Assembly (NCBI RefSeq): GCF_002834145.1 | Contig: NZ_PHNT01000018.1 | Coordinates: 1-60,457, forward strand | Direction: 5' to 3' | Source: Roseovarius salinarum | GTDB lineage: Bacteria > Pseudomonadota > Alphaproteobacteria > Rhodobacterales > Rhodobacteraceae | Length of the DNA: 60,457 nucleotides | Shown here: piece by piece, positions 1 to 8,628 of the stretch | Layout: each line of letters begins with the position of its first letter | Numbering within the stretch: position 1 is the first letter of the stretch | Notes under the pieces: generated by a model | What the model saw: the letters and a program-made list of their open reading frames with translations, nothing else | Database searches by the model: none | Told to the model about the DNA's origin: nothing | Program-made: the position numbers and the translations under genes

Positions 1-93
1 GCTGTAATCGGACCGGTGTTCGCGATACAGACGAACGCCGCGCTCGCGGAACTCGGCCGTGTATGTCGGGGTGTGCTTCTTCTTCGATTCCAT
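1..93 (-). CDS. IS3-family transposase OrfA, N-terminal part (cut by window edge)
   Basis: The first 31 codons read MESKKKHTPTYTAEF and continue with RERGVRLYREHRSDY. This is the standard start of the IS3-family OrfA protein, whose helix-turn-helix domain binds the element's ends; OrfA is normally fused to OrfB by programmed frameshifting. The start at 93 is chosen because AGAGG lies about 8 bases upstream. An in-frame ATG at 102 sits directly against that ribosome site and is less likely. The rest of the gene, including the frameshift site and the DDE domain in OrfB, is outside the window. Confidence 0.8.
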   Translation of the reverse strand, partial: MESKKKHTPTYTAEFRERGVRLYREHRSDYS

Positions 94-143
94 AACGGTC
101 ATCCTCTGAGAGTTTTACCCTCTCGGAAACCCGGGGCGGTTCA
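1..143 (-). mobile_element. IS3-family insertion sequence, one end only
   Basis: The terminal inverted repeat reads TGAACCGCCCCGGGTTTCC on the minus strand beginning at 143, which is a typical tip of IS3-family elements (IS51/IS407-like groups). Fifty bases inside it the first transposase frame begins on the same strand and runs off the window. The element therefore extends to the left of position 1 and only its upstream end is visible. The other end, the target duplication and the intactness of the element cannot be judged here. Confidence 0.8.
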
Positions 144-1211
144 CTTCGGTCGCCGGCGGCTCTGTGCAACTGTTCCAAAGCCCATGAGGCTCGGTCGACC
201 TGCCGGGTGGCTGTGATAAGGTGGGCGACCGCGTCGTCGATGTCGAAAGGGGAGGCTTCAAAGCCTACCGTGACGTGACTGCCCATCTGACGAGACGGTG
301 GAACACCTCACCGCAGACGCCATGAAATCCGATGGCGACGACGAAACGGTTGGACAGCGGCAGCTACCGAAATAGCACGCTAAGCCAAGCCACCCGCCGC
401 GGGCGGCGGGGGAACTATGCGGGCAAACCTTTTGCGGCACTGCGCGCGCCGACGCGCCCGGAGCGTCGCCTCCGGCGGGCGCCAACCTGCCATGTTGGAA
501 TTTTCGGTTGCCGATGTCGGCGTCGGGGCGTTTCCTCAGAGTAAGAAACGAGCGCCACCGCGCTCGTGGTCGTCTCCCGTCGGTGGCCGGGACTTCGAAG
601 ACAGCCGAGGCAGCCTTCTCTGACAGACGAGATGGGAATTCGTCTCGGATGCACGTTGTCGCCTCCGCTCATGCGGATGCCACCACCTTTGGGGAATGAT
701 CAGCTCCCCGCAGCGCGCTGCGTTTTCGGTGATGCACAACAATGTTCACGAGCGTCCAGTCGTGCTGGATGTCGCGCTGCCTCCTTTCTCTTGGCTCATC
801 GTACGGTCCTGTATGGCATCCTCATGCCCGTCCGTCATGCAGAGGACATGGAACGATCAAGTTTAGTCAGAAACATTTTCTCGCCGGAAAGCCACGAATA
901 CCGGTCCGGACTTCGCTGAGACGGCCCTCATGATCCCTGTTTGTGTTCCGGAGGCGGCGTCCGATAAGGACGCAGGTGACATCCTTCGGGTGAGGGACGC
1001 CCGGGTGTCCGGGGCAAGGTCGTCATTCGGCGTTATGGGGCCGATTGACGACCTTGGCAGAGGAATTCTCATCCTTGCCGATTAGGGCCAAAGTTTTTTC
1101 TTCGTGCCATCGGCTCTTGGCCAATCTCCATATCGGGGGGGCGGACACAACGGCCATTCAGCCCGGGCCAGAAGAAGGAGCGACATCCCGAGAAACGCCA
1201 TGCGGACAGGC
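144..1211. other. Gene-poor stretch beside the IS end
   Basis: I see no convincing gene here. Short open frames exist on both strands but lack ribosome sites and have irregular codon use for a GC-rich genome. Around 214-372 the plus strand reads like old coding sequence in two frames joined by a shift (VGDRVVDVERGGFKAYRDV, then ETVEHLTADAMKSDGDDETV). The family is not recognisable. A 51-codon frame from 930 to 1085 ends in an Asp/Leu/Gly-rich tail but has no support. The stretch is best read as decayed DNA next to a mobile element. Confidence 0.4.
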
Positions 1212-1240
1212 TTGACACTGCCACGATCGGCAGATGCGCA
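1212..1240 (+). promoter_or_regulatory. Possible promoter/operator upstream of the first small gene
   Basis: TTGACA at 1212-1217 matches a sigma-70 -35 element. It is followed directly by an inverted repeat, CTGCC (1218-1222) and GGCAG (1229-1233), that would lie in the spacer. The -10 region at about 1235-1240 (TGCGCA) is poor, so the promoter call is weak. The site lies about 45 bases before the start at 1260. Confidence 0.25.
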
Positions 1241-1259
1241 ACAAACAGGAGGACCCACC

Positions 1260-1673
1260 ATGCTGCGCAAGCTACCTACAACGACTCTGTCCGCAGACCA
1301 GCAACTCGCTACCGTCCGCGCGCATTTCGCTGAGCACGGAACCGCCCTGTGCAACGCCACGGGGCTGATCGACGGGGATGCCGGAACAGCCCGCGTTCTG
1401 CGCCTCATGTCCGCGTTGCGCGAAGCGTCCCGCCTCGACCGGGCGACGCGGCGCAGATTGGTCGACCTGCATCGGCTCCTGTCCCTCGATCCGGTTGGCG
1501 ATGATCTCGAACCCTACCTGTCGTCCTGGGTTCTCCTCGACCCCGCCAGCCCCGAAGTGGAAGAGCTCTGCCTGCTCACCGATCGGCTCTATGACCTCTT
1601 GGTCGAGATCGGAGAACTGGACGAAGAGCGGGATGCGCTGGCGCTCGCCTTCCGGGAGCAAGTCGTGGCCTGA
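1260..1673 (+). CDS. Small helical protein of unknown function
   Basis: This is a 137-residue protein I do not recognise. The start at 1260 is set by AGGAGG about 7 bases upstream; an in-frame ATG at 1104 has no ribosome site. The sequence is mostly amphipathic helix, acidic towards the C-terminus, with no signal peptide or membrane segment. It contains the string HFAEHGTALCNATGLID. A similar H-x3-HG-[AS]-LC pattern occurs near the N-terminus of the next gene (HLRRHGASLCDLL), so the two may be distant paralogues. It is one of three small plus-strand genes ahead of a strong terminator. No function is proposed. Confidence 0.6.
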   Translation: MLRKLPTTTLSADQQLATVRAHFAEHGTALCNATGLIDGDAGTARVLRLMSALREASRLDRATRRRLVDLHRLLSLDPVGDDLEPYLSSWVLLDPASPEVEELCLLTDRLYDLLVEIGELDEERDALALAFREQVVA

Positions 1674-1994
1674 AACGCAAGGCCGGCCATGCTCGATCTG
1701 TGCGGCCGGCGTCATGACTCGGGGCGAACGCGAAGCCTGAAGCCTGTCTCCGCACCGACGCACGACTTGTGCTGCGGTGCGGGGCGGGGCCTGAGAAAAA
1801 ATCATGCGCCCGGCAAATTTCTTCTTCGTCGTCCACAAGAACGACCAATGTTCTTTTCACCAGCAGCCAAGACCAGCCTTTGGGACCAACGCAAAGGAAC
1901 CTGCCGAACCCCGCCCATCTCCCGCGACGGAACATGACGCCGATGAAACAGGCACACCAGCACCGTTTCCGCACCGCATGAAAGGGAGATTATC
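1674..1994 (+). other. Intergenic stretch between two small genes
   Basis: This 321-base stretch carries no convincing gene. Overlapping short frames exist, but none has a ribosome site or consistent codon bias. It is less GC-rich around 1795-1860 than the flanking genes. Its length suggests that the gene at 1995 has its own promoter, but I could not identify clear -35/-10 boxes. Confidence 0.4.
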
Positions 1995-2345
1995 ATGCTC
2001 AACACCACCACCCTGGATCCTGCTGAGGTTCGCCTCGGCGCCGCCTACGCGGTGGAGCAGCACCTGCGCCGCCACGGTGCAAGTCTTTGCGACCTGCTCG
2101 ACGCGCTCGACGATTCCAGCGGGTTCGCGGCGTTCTGCGACCTGCATGGCGCCTTTGGGCAGCCGGTTCCGAAGGTCGATGCCGTCGAGGCGGCGCTGCG
2201 CGACATCCTGCGCGTGCTGGCCGATCAGATGCCATCGTCGCTCGACCGGATCGGTCATGAACGGGGCCTGCCGGCCTCAGACATGACCCTCTGGCATGGC
2301 GCACGCGTCAGCGAGCTTCTCGCACGGTTCCACCATGCGGAGTGA
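1995..2345 (+). CDS. Small protein of unknown function, possible paralogue of the preceding gene
   Basis: This 116-residue protein is not recognised. The start follows AAGGGAG about 7 bases upstream. It is predicted to be soluble and helical, with HLRRHGASLCDLLDALDD near the N-terminus, resembling HFAEHGTALCNATGLID in the gene at 1260. The C-terminus ends in an Ala/Arg/His-rich helix. Its last 11 bases overlap the start of the next gene (ATG at 2335), which argues for translational coupling. No catalytic motif, signal peptide or membrane segment is visible. Confidence 0.6.
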   Translation: MLNTTTLDPAEVRLGAAYAVEQHLRRHGASLCDLLDALDDSSGFAAFCDLHGAFGQPVPKVDAVEAALRDILRVLADQMPSSLDRIGHERGLPASDMTLWHGARVSELLARFHHAE

Positions 2346-2733
2346 GGCCGGGGCACGCTGTGCCCTCCAGATGGCGCGGGCGCACCGCCTGAGCGTCTTT
2401 CCCGATGAATTCGGCATGGAGCAGGACATCTGCGACAGCACGCTCTGGCTCATCGAGAATTTTCGCCTTCGGTCGGTGCTCGTCTGGGTTGATCGGCACT
2501 ACACGAAATGTGGGCGACAGATCGCGGGTGTCACCGTCATGACATCGCCCAGAAATCCGGCTCGACTGACCCGAGCGGCACACGAGGCATTCCTGGCGCT
2601 GGGCTACGAGATCGAAAACACCGGAGCAGATACCTACGGACATCAATTCTGTGACGGCTATCATTCGCGGCACGAAGCCTTGCAGGCCTGTGCGCGCATT
2701 GAGGGCGCGTTGGGCAGTTGGCGATCACCGTAA
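2335..2733 (+). CDS. Hypothetical protein coupled to the preceding small gene
   Basis: This 132-residue protein has no family I recognise. The ATG at 2335 overlaps the end of the previous gene; an in-frame ATG at 2296 lies deep inside that gene and is less likely. The sequence is mixed alpha/beta with scattered Cys and His (CDST, CGRQ, HQFCDGYHSRH), no signal peptide and no membrane segment. His-rich strings such as HQFCDGYHSRH could bind metal, but that is speculation. A rho-independent terminator follows 22 bases after the stop, so this is the last gene of its unit. Confidence 0.6.
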   Translation: MRSEAGARCALQMARAHRLSVFPDEFGMEQDICDSTLWLIENFRLRSVLVWVDRHYTKCGRQIAGVTVMTSPRNPARLTRAAHEAFLALGYEIENTGADTYGHQFCDGYHSRHEALQACARIEGALGSWRSP

Positions 2734-2755
2734 GGGATAAATGAAATCATCGACG

Positions 2756-2781
2756 AAGGGCGGCGAAAGCCGCCCTTTTTT
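2756..2781 (+). terminator. Rho-independent terminator of the small-gene cluster
   Basis: A perfect 7-bp stem GGGCGGC/GCCGCCC (2758-2764 and 2769-2775) closes a GAAA tetraloop and is followed by six T (2776-2781). An extra AA/TT pair extends the stem. This is the clearest intrinsic terminator in the window and acts for plus-strand transcription. Confidence 0.9.
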
Positions 2782-3138
2782 CATTTGTAATTAAATGCCT
2801 ACCCGATATTGAGCTTCAACTTCATGATCAGACCTCGAAACGGTGGCTGACGCACTCATCATGGCGAACTGGCAAACCGCAACGGGTGCGTACAAGCCGA
2901 GCAGTGCTACCGGCCATAACCAAACCCAAGAACAATCTCGAAAAGCGTTTCTGTCACCTGTTTTCCGGCTCCCAATACTCCCTGGACAGAGGCAAACCTG
3001 CGTTCACGCCAAAAACAGCAGAAATATTGGAAAATCGAGCCTGTACGCCCGATGGACCTCATTTGCTTGCGAAATGGACATTTCAACCCCGCCGGTGGCC
3101 ACTAACTGGTAGTGGGCATACTTCTCCGCAACGACAGG
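2782..3138. other. Lower-GC intergenic stretch
   Basis: These 357 bases are distinctly poorer in GC than their surroundings and contain no supported gene. An 89-codon plus-strand frame (2843-3112) has no ribosome site and its translation looks non-protein-like (many Ser/Thr/Asn/Gln, no hydrophobic pattern). The stretch separates the accessory genes from nrdJ and may be transferred or decayed DNA. Confidence 0.4.
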
Positions 3139-5415
3139 TCAGCTACATTTCGAGTGGCCGCAGCTTGCGCAGGTCATGCAGCCCTCGATCATGCGCATGT
3201 CGTATTGGCCGCAGGCGGGACAGGCCGGGCCCTTGGGCCCCTCCAGGTTCACGACCTGGGCCCTGGGGTCGGTTTTCAGGCCCAGGCCCTCGCCCTCTAG
3301 GAAGCCGATGGAGATCATGTGCTGCTCGAGTATCCCGCCGATCGCCGCGAGGATCGAGGGGACGTATTTGCCGTTCATCCACGCGCCGCCGCGCGGGTCG
3401 AACACCGCCTTGAGTTCCTCGACCACGAAGCTCACGTCGCCGCCGCGCCTGAACACCGCCGAGATCATCCGCGTCAGCGCCACCGTCCACGCGAAATGCT
3501 CCATGTTCTTGGAGTTGATGAAGACCTCGAACGGGCGCCGCCGACCGCCCAGGACGATATCGTTGACGGTGATGTAGATCGCGTGGTTGCTGTCGGGCCA
3601 CTTGAGCTTGTAGGTCGCGCCCTCCAGTTCCGTGGGCCGTTCCAGCGGCTCGGACATGTAGACGACATCGCCGCCTTCCTCGGGGGGCGCGCCGGTCTCG
3701 CCCGGCAGCGCCTCGTCGTCTTCCTCCACGCTCAGCACGCTGCCCGTCACCTCGTTGGGCCTGTAGGTGGTGCACCCCTTGCAGCCCGTCTCGTAGGCCT
3801 GGAGGTAGACATCCTTGAAATCGGCGAACGAGATGTCCGCGGGCACGTTGATCGTCTTGGAGATCGAGGAATCCACCCAGGGCTGCGCGGCCGCCTGCAT
3901 CATGACGTGCGCCTCTGGCGCGAGCGTCTGGGCGTTGACGAAATGCTCGGGCAAAGGCGCGTCGCCGAACTTTTCGCGCCAGACCTGCACGGCGTAATCC
4001 TCGACCTCCTCCTCGGTGCGCGAGCCGTCGTTCTGCAGCACCTTCCGGGTGTAGCCATAGGCGAACACGGGCTCGATTCCCGAACTGACGTTGCCGGCAT
4101 AAAGGCTGATCGTGCCCGTCGGGGCGATCGAGGTGAGCAGCGCGTTGCGGATGCCGCTGCCGCGCACGGCCTCGCGCACGTCCTCGTCCATCCGCCGCAT
4201 GGTGTCGGAGGCAAGGAACGGCTCGGCGTCGAACAGGGGGAAGGCCCCCTTTTCCCTGGCCAGATCCACCGAGGCAAGGTAGGCCGCCCGCTGGATCGCG
4301 TGCAGCCAGTCCGCCGTCTGCCGCGCCGCCGCGTCCGAGCCGTAACGCAACCCGAGCATCAGCAGCGCGTCGGCCAGCCCCGTCACGCCGAGGCCGATGC
4401 GCCGCTTGGCCCGTGCCTCGCGCGCCTGCGCCTCCAGCGGGAACCCGGACACGTCCACCACGTTGTCCATCATCCGCACCGCGGTCCGCACCAGCGCATC
4501 CAGTTCGTCCGGGTCCACTGCCGCCGTGTCCTCGAAGGGCGCGCGCACCAGGCGCGCAAGGTTGATCGAGCCCAGCAGGCACGCGCCGTAGGGCGGCAGT
4601 GGCTGTTCGCCGCACGGGTTCGTCGCGGCGATCTCTTCGCAGTAGTGCAGGTTGTTGGCGGCGTTGACGCGATCGATGAAGATGACGCCCGGTTCGGCGT
4701 AATCGTAGGTCGCCTGCATGATGCGGTTCCACAGGTCGCGTGCCTGCACCGTGTGATAGACCCTTTCGCCGAAGGTCAGCTCCCACGCGCCGTCGGCCTT
4801 CACGGCCTCCATGAAGGCGTCGGTGACCAGGACGGACAGGTTGAACATGCGCAACCGCGCGGAATCGGCCTTGGCGGCGATGAAATCCTCGATGTCGGGG
4901 TGGTCGCAGCGCATGGTGGCCATCATCGCGCCACGGCGGCTGCCGGCCGACATGATCGTGCGGCACATCGCGTCCCAGACGTCCATGAAGGACAGCGGCC
5001 CGCTGGCGTCGGCGGCCACGCTTCTGACCTCGGCCCCCTTGGGGCGGATCGTGCTGAAGTCATAGCCGATGCCGCCGCCCTGCTGCATGGTCAGCGCCGC
5101 CTCGCGCAGGTTGTCGAAAATGCCGCCCATGTCGTCGGGGATCGTGCCCATGACGAAGCAGTTGAACAGCGTCACCTGCCGGCCCGTTCCGGCGCCCGCG
5201 GTGATCCGGCCGGCAGGCAGGAAGCGGAAATCCTCCAGCGCCGCGTAGAAGGCGTCCTCCCAGGTGTCCGGGTCGGCTTCGGGCGCGGCGAGCGCGCGCG
5301 CGATGCGCCGCCACGTGTCCTCGACGGTCTTGTCGTGGACCGTGCCGTCGAGATCCTTGAAGCGGTACTTCATGTCCCAGATGGACTCGGCGATCGGGGC
5401 GGCGAAACGGGTCAT
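3139..5415 (-). CDS. nrdJ: Adenosylcobalamin-dependent (class II) ribonucleoside-diphosphate reductase
   Basis: The enzyme reduces ribonucleotides to deoxyribonucleotides for DNA synthesis using a B12-derived radical, with or without oxygen. The 758-residue protein has a short N-terminal region, then the reductase barrel with TLFNCF (Cys86, likely half of the redox pair) and NPCGE (Cys268 as the likely thiyl-radical residue, with Asn266 and Glu270). The C-terminus is Cys-rich (CPACGQYD, then CMTCASCGHSKCS), which in this family handles electron transfer from thioredoxin. The start at 5415 matches the usual family N-terminus; upstream in-frame codons read as non-coding. It is divergent from the DUF1489 gene with 91 bases between them. 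I saw no cobalamin riboswitch there. Confidence 0.93.
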   Translation of the reverse strand: MTRFAAPIAESIWDMKYRFKDLDGTVHDKTVEDTWRRIARALAAPEADPDTWEDAFYAALEDFRFLPAGRITAGAGTGRQVTLFNCFVMGTIPDDMGGIFDNLREAALTMQQGGGIGYDFSTIRPKGAEVRSVAADASGPLSFMDVWDAMCRTIMSAGSRRGAMMATMRCDHPDIEDFIAAKADSARLRMFNLSVLVTDAFMEAVKADGAWELTFGERVYHTVQARDLWNRIMQATYDYAEPGVIFIDRVNAANNLHYCEEIAATNPCGEQPLPPYGACLLGSINLARLVRAPFEDTAAVDPDELDALVRTAVRMMDNVVDVSGFPLEAQAREARAKRRIGLGVTGLADALLMLGLRYGSDAAARQTADWLHAIQRAAYLASVDLAREKGAFPLFDAEPFLASDTMRRMDEDVREAVRGSGIRNALLTSIAPTGTISLYAGNVSSGIEPVFAYGYTRKVLQNDGSRTEEEVEDYAVQVWREKFGDAPLPEHFVNAQTLAPEAHVMMQAAAQPWVDSSISKTINVPADISFADFKDVYLQAYETGCKGCTTYRPNEVTGSVLSVEEDDEALPGETGAPPEEGGDVVYMSEPLERPTELEGATYKLKWPDSNHAIYITVNDIVLGGRRRPFEVFINSKNMEHFAWTVALTRMISAVFRRGGDVSFVVEELKAVFDPRGGAWMNGKYVPSILAAIGGILEQHMISIGFLEGEGLGLKTDPRAQVVNLEGPKGPACPACGQYDMRMIEGCMTCASCGHSKCS

Positions 5416-5506
5416 GGCGCGATTCCTGTATCCGGCAGGGCAACCACAATAGCTTGAAGACGGACTCATTTCCACTACCCTATCTGGCAATGACCGGGAG
5501 AATCGC

Positions 5507-5935
5507 ATGGCACCGCTGCATCTGATCAAGCTCAGCGCCGGCAGTGACAGTGTCGAAAGCCTGACCGCCTGGCAGGCGGGGGCACGGGCCAAGGGGCCGG
5601 ACGGGCTGCCACGTCACGTCACCCGGATGTGGCCCAAGCGCGCCGCGGACCTGCTCGACGGCGGGTCGATCTACTGGGTTGTCAAGGGGCTGGTGCAGTG
5701 CCGCCAGCGCATTCGGCGCCTCGACGAGGTGACGGGCGGCGACGGCATCCGCCGCTGCGCCATCGTTCTGGACCCGGAAATCGTGCGCACCGTCAACGCC
5801 CCGCGCCGCCCGTTCCAGGGGTGGCGATACCTCAAGCCGCAGGATGCCCCGGCCGACCTGCCCCGCCACCGGCAGGAAGAGGATCACCTGCCGCCCGAAC
5901 TTTCGGCCGCGCTGGCCGAGATCGGCGTCGTCTGA
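5507..5935 (+). CDS. DUF1489 family protein
   Basis: This 142-residue protein opens with HLIKLSAGSDSVESL and contains HVTRMWPKRAADLLDGGSIYWVVKG, the hallmark of DUF1489, a small family common in alphaproteobacteria. The function is unknown to me. It is soluble, with no signal peptide. It is transcribed divergently from nrdJ, a neighbourhood I cannot interpret further. Its stop is followed by about 260 bases without a gene. Confidence 0.85.
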   Translation: MAPLHLIKLSAGSDSVESLTAWQAGARAKGPDGLPRHVTRMWPKRAADLLDGGSIYWVVKGLVQCRQRIRRLDEVTGGDGIRRCAIVLDPEIVRTVNAPRRPFQGWRYLKPQDAPADLPRHRQEEDHLPPELSAALAEIGVV

Positions 5936-6194
5936 TCGGTCTGATTGCCGGCGCGCCGGGTGCAGTCGGCAGACCGCCGCGCAATCCTGCCCGGCCGTGA
6001 GCGGGATCGCGCCGGAACGGGGGGCATCACGGCCTTGCTCAGCAAGTCGTGAACGAGACGGGGGCCGCGTCGGTTTGAGATCGCCGGGCAACGTGCCTAT
6101 GTCCAGCCCCGAGCGGGACGAGACCGCGGGGCAACCGGCCCCGCCAAGAATGCGCCCGTGATCGCGAACGCATACAGGACAAACGAGGAAACCG

Positions 6195-6785
6195 ATGACC
6201 CACTTCAGCCGCGTGACATTCGCCGCAGCAGCCGGGGCGCTCGCCGCGGCGCCCGCCCTTGCCGGCACGATGGAAAAGCCCGCGCCGCAGCCCGAAATCC
6301 AGACGCCGGCCCCGGCGATGACATCGACAGACTGGACCGGCCCCTACGTGGGCGGCCAGATCGGGTTCGGCGACGTCGACACCAGCGCCCCCGGCGTGTC
6401 CGGCGATGGCGCGCTGGGCGGCATCACCTTCGGCTACGACCATGACTTCGGCAACTGGGTGTTCGGCGGCGGCGTCGACTACGACGTCACGGACATCACG
6501 ATCGCGCCCGGGACGGACGTCGACAACATCTGGCGGGCCAAGCTGCGCGGCGGTTACAAGGTCGGCAGCGGGCTGATCTACGGCACCGGCGGTTTCGCCA
6601 ACATCGACGTCGACACCGTCGGCGACGACGACGGCTATTTCATCGGCGGCGGCTACGAGCACATGATCACCGACCGGTTCAGCCTCGGCGGCGAGGTGCT
6701 CTATCACGAGGTCGACAACTTCGCCGGCACGCCAACAGACGTCGAGGCGACGACCGTGCAGATGCGCGGCCTGCTGCGCTTCTGA
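6195..6785 (+). CDS. Outer-membrane beta-barrel protein (porin/Omp25-like)
   Basis: The 196-residue protein begins with a clear signal peptide (cleavage near ALAG, residue 24), followed by a Pro-rich linker. From about residue 47 (DWTGPYVGGQIGFG) comes a Gly-rich alternating pattern typical of an eight-stranded barrel. It ends in Phe (LLRF), the usual outer-membrane insertion signal. Such proteins are structural or adhesive surface proteins in alphaproteobacteria; no transport substrate can be read. It is a single gene, convergent with hisG, with a GC-rich hairpin between them. Confidence 0.85.
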   Translation: MTHFSRVTFAAAAGALAAAPALAGTMEKPAPQPEIQTPAPAMTSTDWTGPYVGGQIGFGDVDTSAPGVSGDGALGGITFGYDHDFGNWVFGGGVDYDVTDITIAPGTDVDNIWRAKLRGGYKVGSGLIYGTGGFANIDVDTVGDDDGYFIGGGYEHMITDRFSLGGEVLYHEVDNFAGTPTDVEATTVQMRGLLRF

Positions 6786-6797
6786 ACTCGATCGCCC

Positions 6798-6831
6798 GGC
6801 CGGCCGCGCGGTGACGCGCCCGCGGCCGGCC
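6798..6831. terminator. GC-rich hairpin between convergent genes
   Basis: GGCCGGCCGCG (6798-6808) and its perfect reverse complement (6821-6831) flank a 12-base loop. No T run follows on either strand, so this is not a classical intrinsic terminator. Its position between the convergent barrel-protein gene and hisG fits a bidirectional transcription block or mRNA-end stabiliser. Confidence 0.5.
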
Positions 6832-6847
6832 CATCCTCAGCCGGCCA

Positions 6848-7543
6848 TCAATCCACCTGCAACTGCACCAGCAGCCGCGTGATGGTCGCGCGGTCCGCCT
6901 CGGACAAGGGCGCTTCCCGCGACCGGAACAGCGTGGCCTGCGATTTCAGGATCAGCCCGTCGTCGAGCACCTTCAGATGATTGGCGCGCAGCGTGTCCCC
7001 GGACGAGGTGATGTCCGCGATGGCCTCGGCCGTTTCGTTCTTGACCGTTCCCTCGGTCGCACCCTGGCTGTCGACGAGGCGGTAGTCGGCAACGCCTCCC
7101 TCGCGCAGGAAATCGCGCGTCAGGCGGTGATACTTGGTCGCGATGCGCAAGCGAAAGCCGTGGCGCGCGCGAAAGGCGGCCGCGGCGCCGTCGAGATCGT
7201 CCAGCGTGGACACGTCGACCCAGGCCCTGGGCACCGCCAGAACAAGGTCCGCATGACCGAAGCCAAGTTCCGCCAGTTCGACGACGCGCGTGTCCCACCG
7301 GCCCAGCTTTTCGCGCACGAGGTCGGTGCCGGTCACGCCGAGGTGGATGCGGCCCGCGGCCAGCTCGCGCGGGATCTCGCCCGCCGACAGAAGCACCAGG
7401 TCGACACCCTCGATGCCCTCCACCACGCCGGCGTACTCGCGCTCCGACCCGGCGCGGCCCAGCCGGATGCCGCGCGCACCGAACCAGTCGAAGGTCTTTT
7501 CCATCAGCCGCCCCTTCGAGGGCACGCCCAGCTTCACGCTCAT
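6848..7543 (-). CDS. hisG: ATP phosphoribosyltransferase, catalytic subunit (short form)
   Basis: This enzyme catalyses the first step of histidine synthesis, joining ATP and PRPP. At 231 residues it is the short HisG form, which lacks the C-terminal regulatory domain and needs HisZ. It begins LGVPSKGRLMEKTFDWF, and the phosphate-binding region lies around ADITSSGDTLRANHLKVLD. Its start codon overlaps the stop of hisZ (ATGA), and hisZ overlaps hisS in the same way, so the three form one translationally coupled operon with hisG last. Confidence 0.95.
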   Translation of the reverse strand: MSVKLGVPSKGRLMEKTFDWFGARGIRLGRAGSEREYAGVVEGIEGVDLVLLSAGEIPRELAAGRIHLGVTGTDLVREKLGRWDTRVVELAELGFGHADLVLAVPRAWVDVSTLDDLDGAAAAFRARHGFRLRIATKYHRLTRDFLREGGVADYRLVDSQGATEGTVKNETAEAIADITSSGDTLRANHLKVLDDGLILKSQATLFRSREAPLSEADRATITRLLVQLQVD

Positions 7544-8628
7544 CCCGCGCCCCCCAGATCCAGCACCAGCCCGGGGCGGATGACGCCGCCCACGGCCGGG
7601 ATCTCGCGGCCCTGCCCCAGCCGGCGGGTCAGCGCGTCGTAGCGCCCGCCACTGGCCACCGGGGGCAGGTCGGGCCGCCCCTCGGCGGTGAAGCCGAAGA
7701 CGAAGCCGTCGTAGTATTCCATCTGCGCGCGGCCGTAGCTGGCCTCGAACTCCAGCGATTCCGGCGCGATCCCGCGGGCCGCCAGTGCATCCAGCCGCGC
7801 GGCCAGCCGATCCACCGCCGGGCCGATCGCTGCCATGTCCACGGCGATGTCGCGCAGCCGTTCCAGCGCGTTGTCGCTGGTCTCGCGCACGGCGAGGATG
7901 GCGTCGATCAAAGCGAGCTCGCCGTCGGAGACGGGCGGCGTTTCGGCGTCCGCGCGCAGCGCCTCGATCCGTCCCGCGATCTCGTCGCGGCCGCGCAGGC
8001 CGATCACGGGGCCGGCATCGGCAAATGGATCCGCGGCAGCCAGCACCGCGCGGCGGCTTTCGGGCACCGGCGCCCGGCCCGCGAACCGGTCCATCAGCGC
8101 GCGGAAGCGGCGCGGCCGCCAGATGTGCCGGCGCAGGGCGGCCTTGCGCCGCTCGGTCGTGCGCAGCCCCTCGACCGCCGCCGCCAGGATACCGATGTCA
8201 CCGGTGGCCGCCCGCAGCCCCAGCGGCGCCAGCGTGTCGTGGATCAGCGCAAACACCTCGGCATCGGCGGCTTCTGGCGCGTCGCGCTCGAAGACCTCGA
8301 AGCCCACCTGAAGGTACTCGTTGGCACGCTCGGGGTCGTCCTCCTGCCGGCGGAAGACCTCGCCCGAATAGGTATAGCGGGCGGGCTCGGCGCCCTCGGC
8401 CATGTGCATCTGCACCACCGGCACGGTGAAATCCGGGCGCAGCATCTGCTCGCCACGCAGCGTGTCCGAGGTGACGTAGGCCCGCGCGCGGATATCCTCG
8501 CCGTAAAGGTCCAGAAGAACCTCGGCGGGTTGCAGGATGGTCGTTTCCACGGGCTGCGCGCCGGCGGCCTCGAACCGGGCCATCAGGCGCGCGGCCTCGC
8601 CCCGGGCGGCGGCGCGCGTGGCACTCAT
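7540..8628 (-). CDS. hisZ: ATP phosphoribosyltransferase regulatory subunit
   Basis: HisZ is a catalytically inactive paralogue of histidyl-tRNA synthetase that binds short-form HisG and makes it active and sensitive to histidine. The 362-residue protein shows the class II synthetase-like core ([42 protein letters not shown]), but is shorter than HisS and lacks its anticodon-binding C-terminus. The start at 8628 overlaps the hisS stop by ATGA. Its place directly between its catalytic relative hisS and its partner hisG makes the assignment firm. Confidence 0.93.
   Translation of the reverse strand: MSATRAAARGEAARLMARFEAAGAQPVETTILQPAEVLLDLYGEDIRARAYVTSDTLRGEQMLRPDFTVPVVQMHMAEGAEPARYTYSGEVFRRQEDDPERANEYLQVGFEVFERDAPEAADAEVFALIHDTLAPLGLRAATGDIGILAAAVEGLRTTERRKAALRRHIWRPRRFRALMDRFAGRAPVPESRRAVLAAADPFADAGPVIGLRGRDEIAGRIEALRADAETPPVSDGELALIDAILAVRETSDNALERLRDIAVDMAAIGPAVDRLAARLDALAARGIAPESLEFEASYGRAQMEYYDGFVFGFTAEGRPDLPPVASGGRYDALTRRLGQGREIPAVGGVIRPGLVLDLGGAG

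Noticed and set aside
930..1085. 51-codon plus-strand open frame
   Set aside because: It has no ribosome site of note, mixed codon use and no recognisable family. The stretch around it also looks non-coding.
2843..3112. 89-codon plus-strand open frame
   Set aside because: No ribosome site, a composition unlike a folded protein, and a low-GC region without neighbours that would support it.
3319..5457. Very long open frame antisense to nrdJ
   Set aside because: It is an artefact of high GC and codon bias. The translation is His/Arg/Val-rich with no domain, and nrdJ on the other strand is certain.
5416..5506. Possible NrdR boxes or a cobalamin riboswitch upstream of nrdJ
   Set aside because: CACAATAGCTTG and CCACTACCCTATC are only distant from the NrdR consensus and are 28 rather than about 31 bases apart. 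The 91-base gap is too short for a cobalamin riboswitch and no B12-box was seen.
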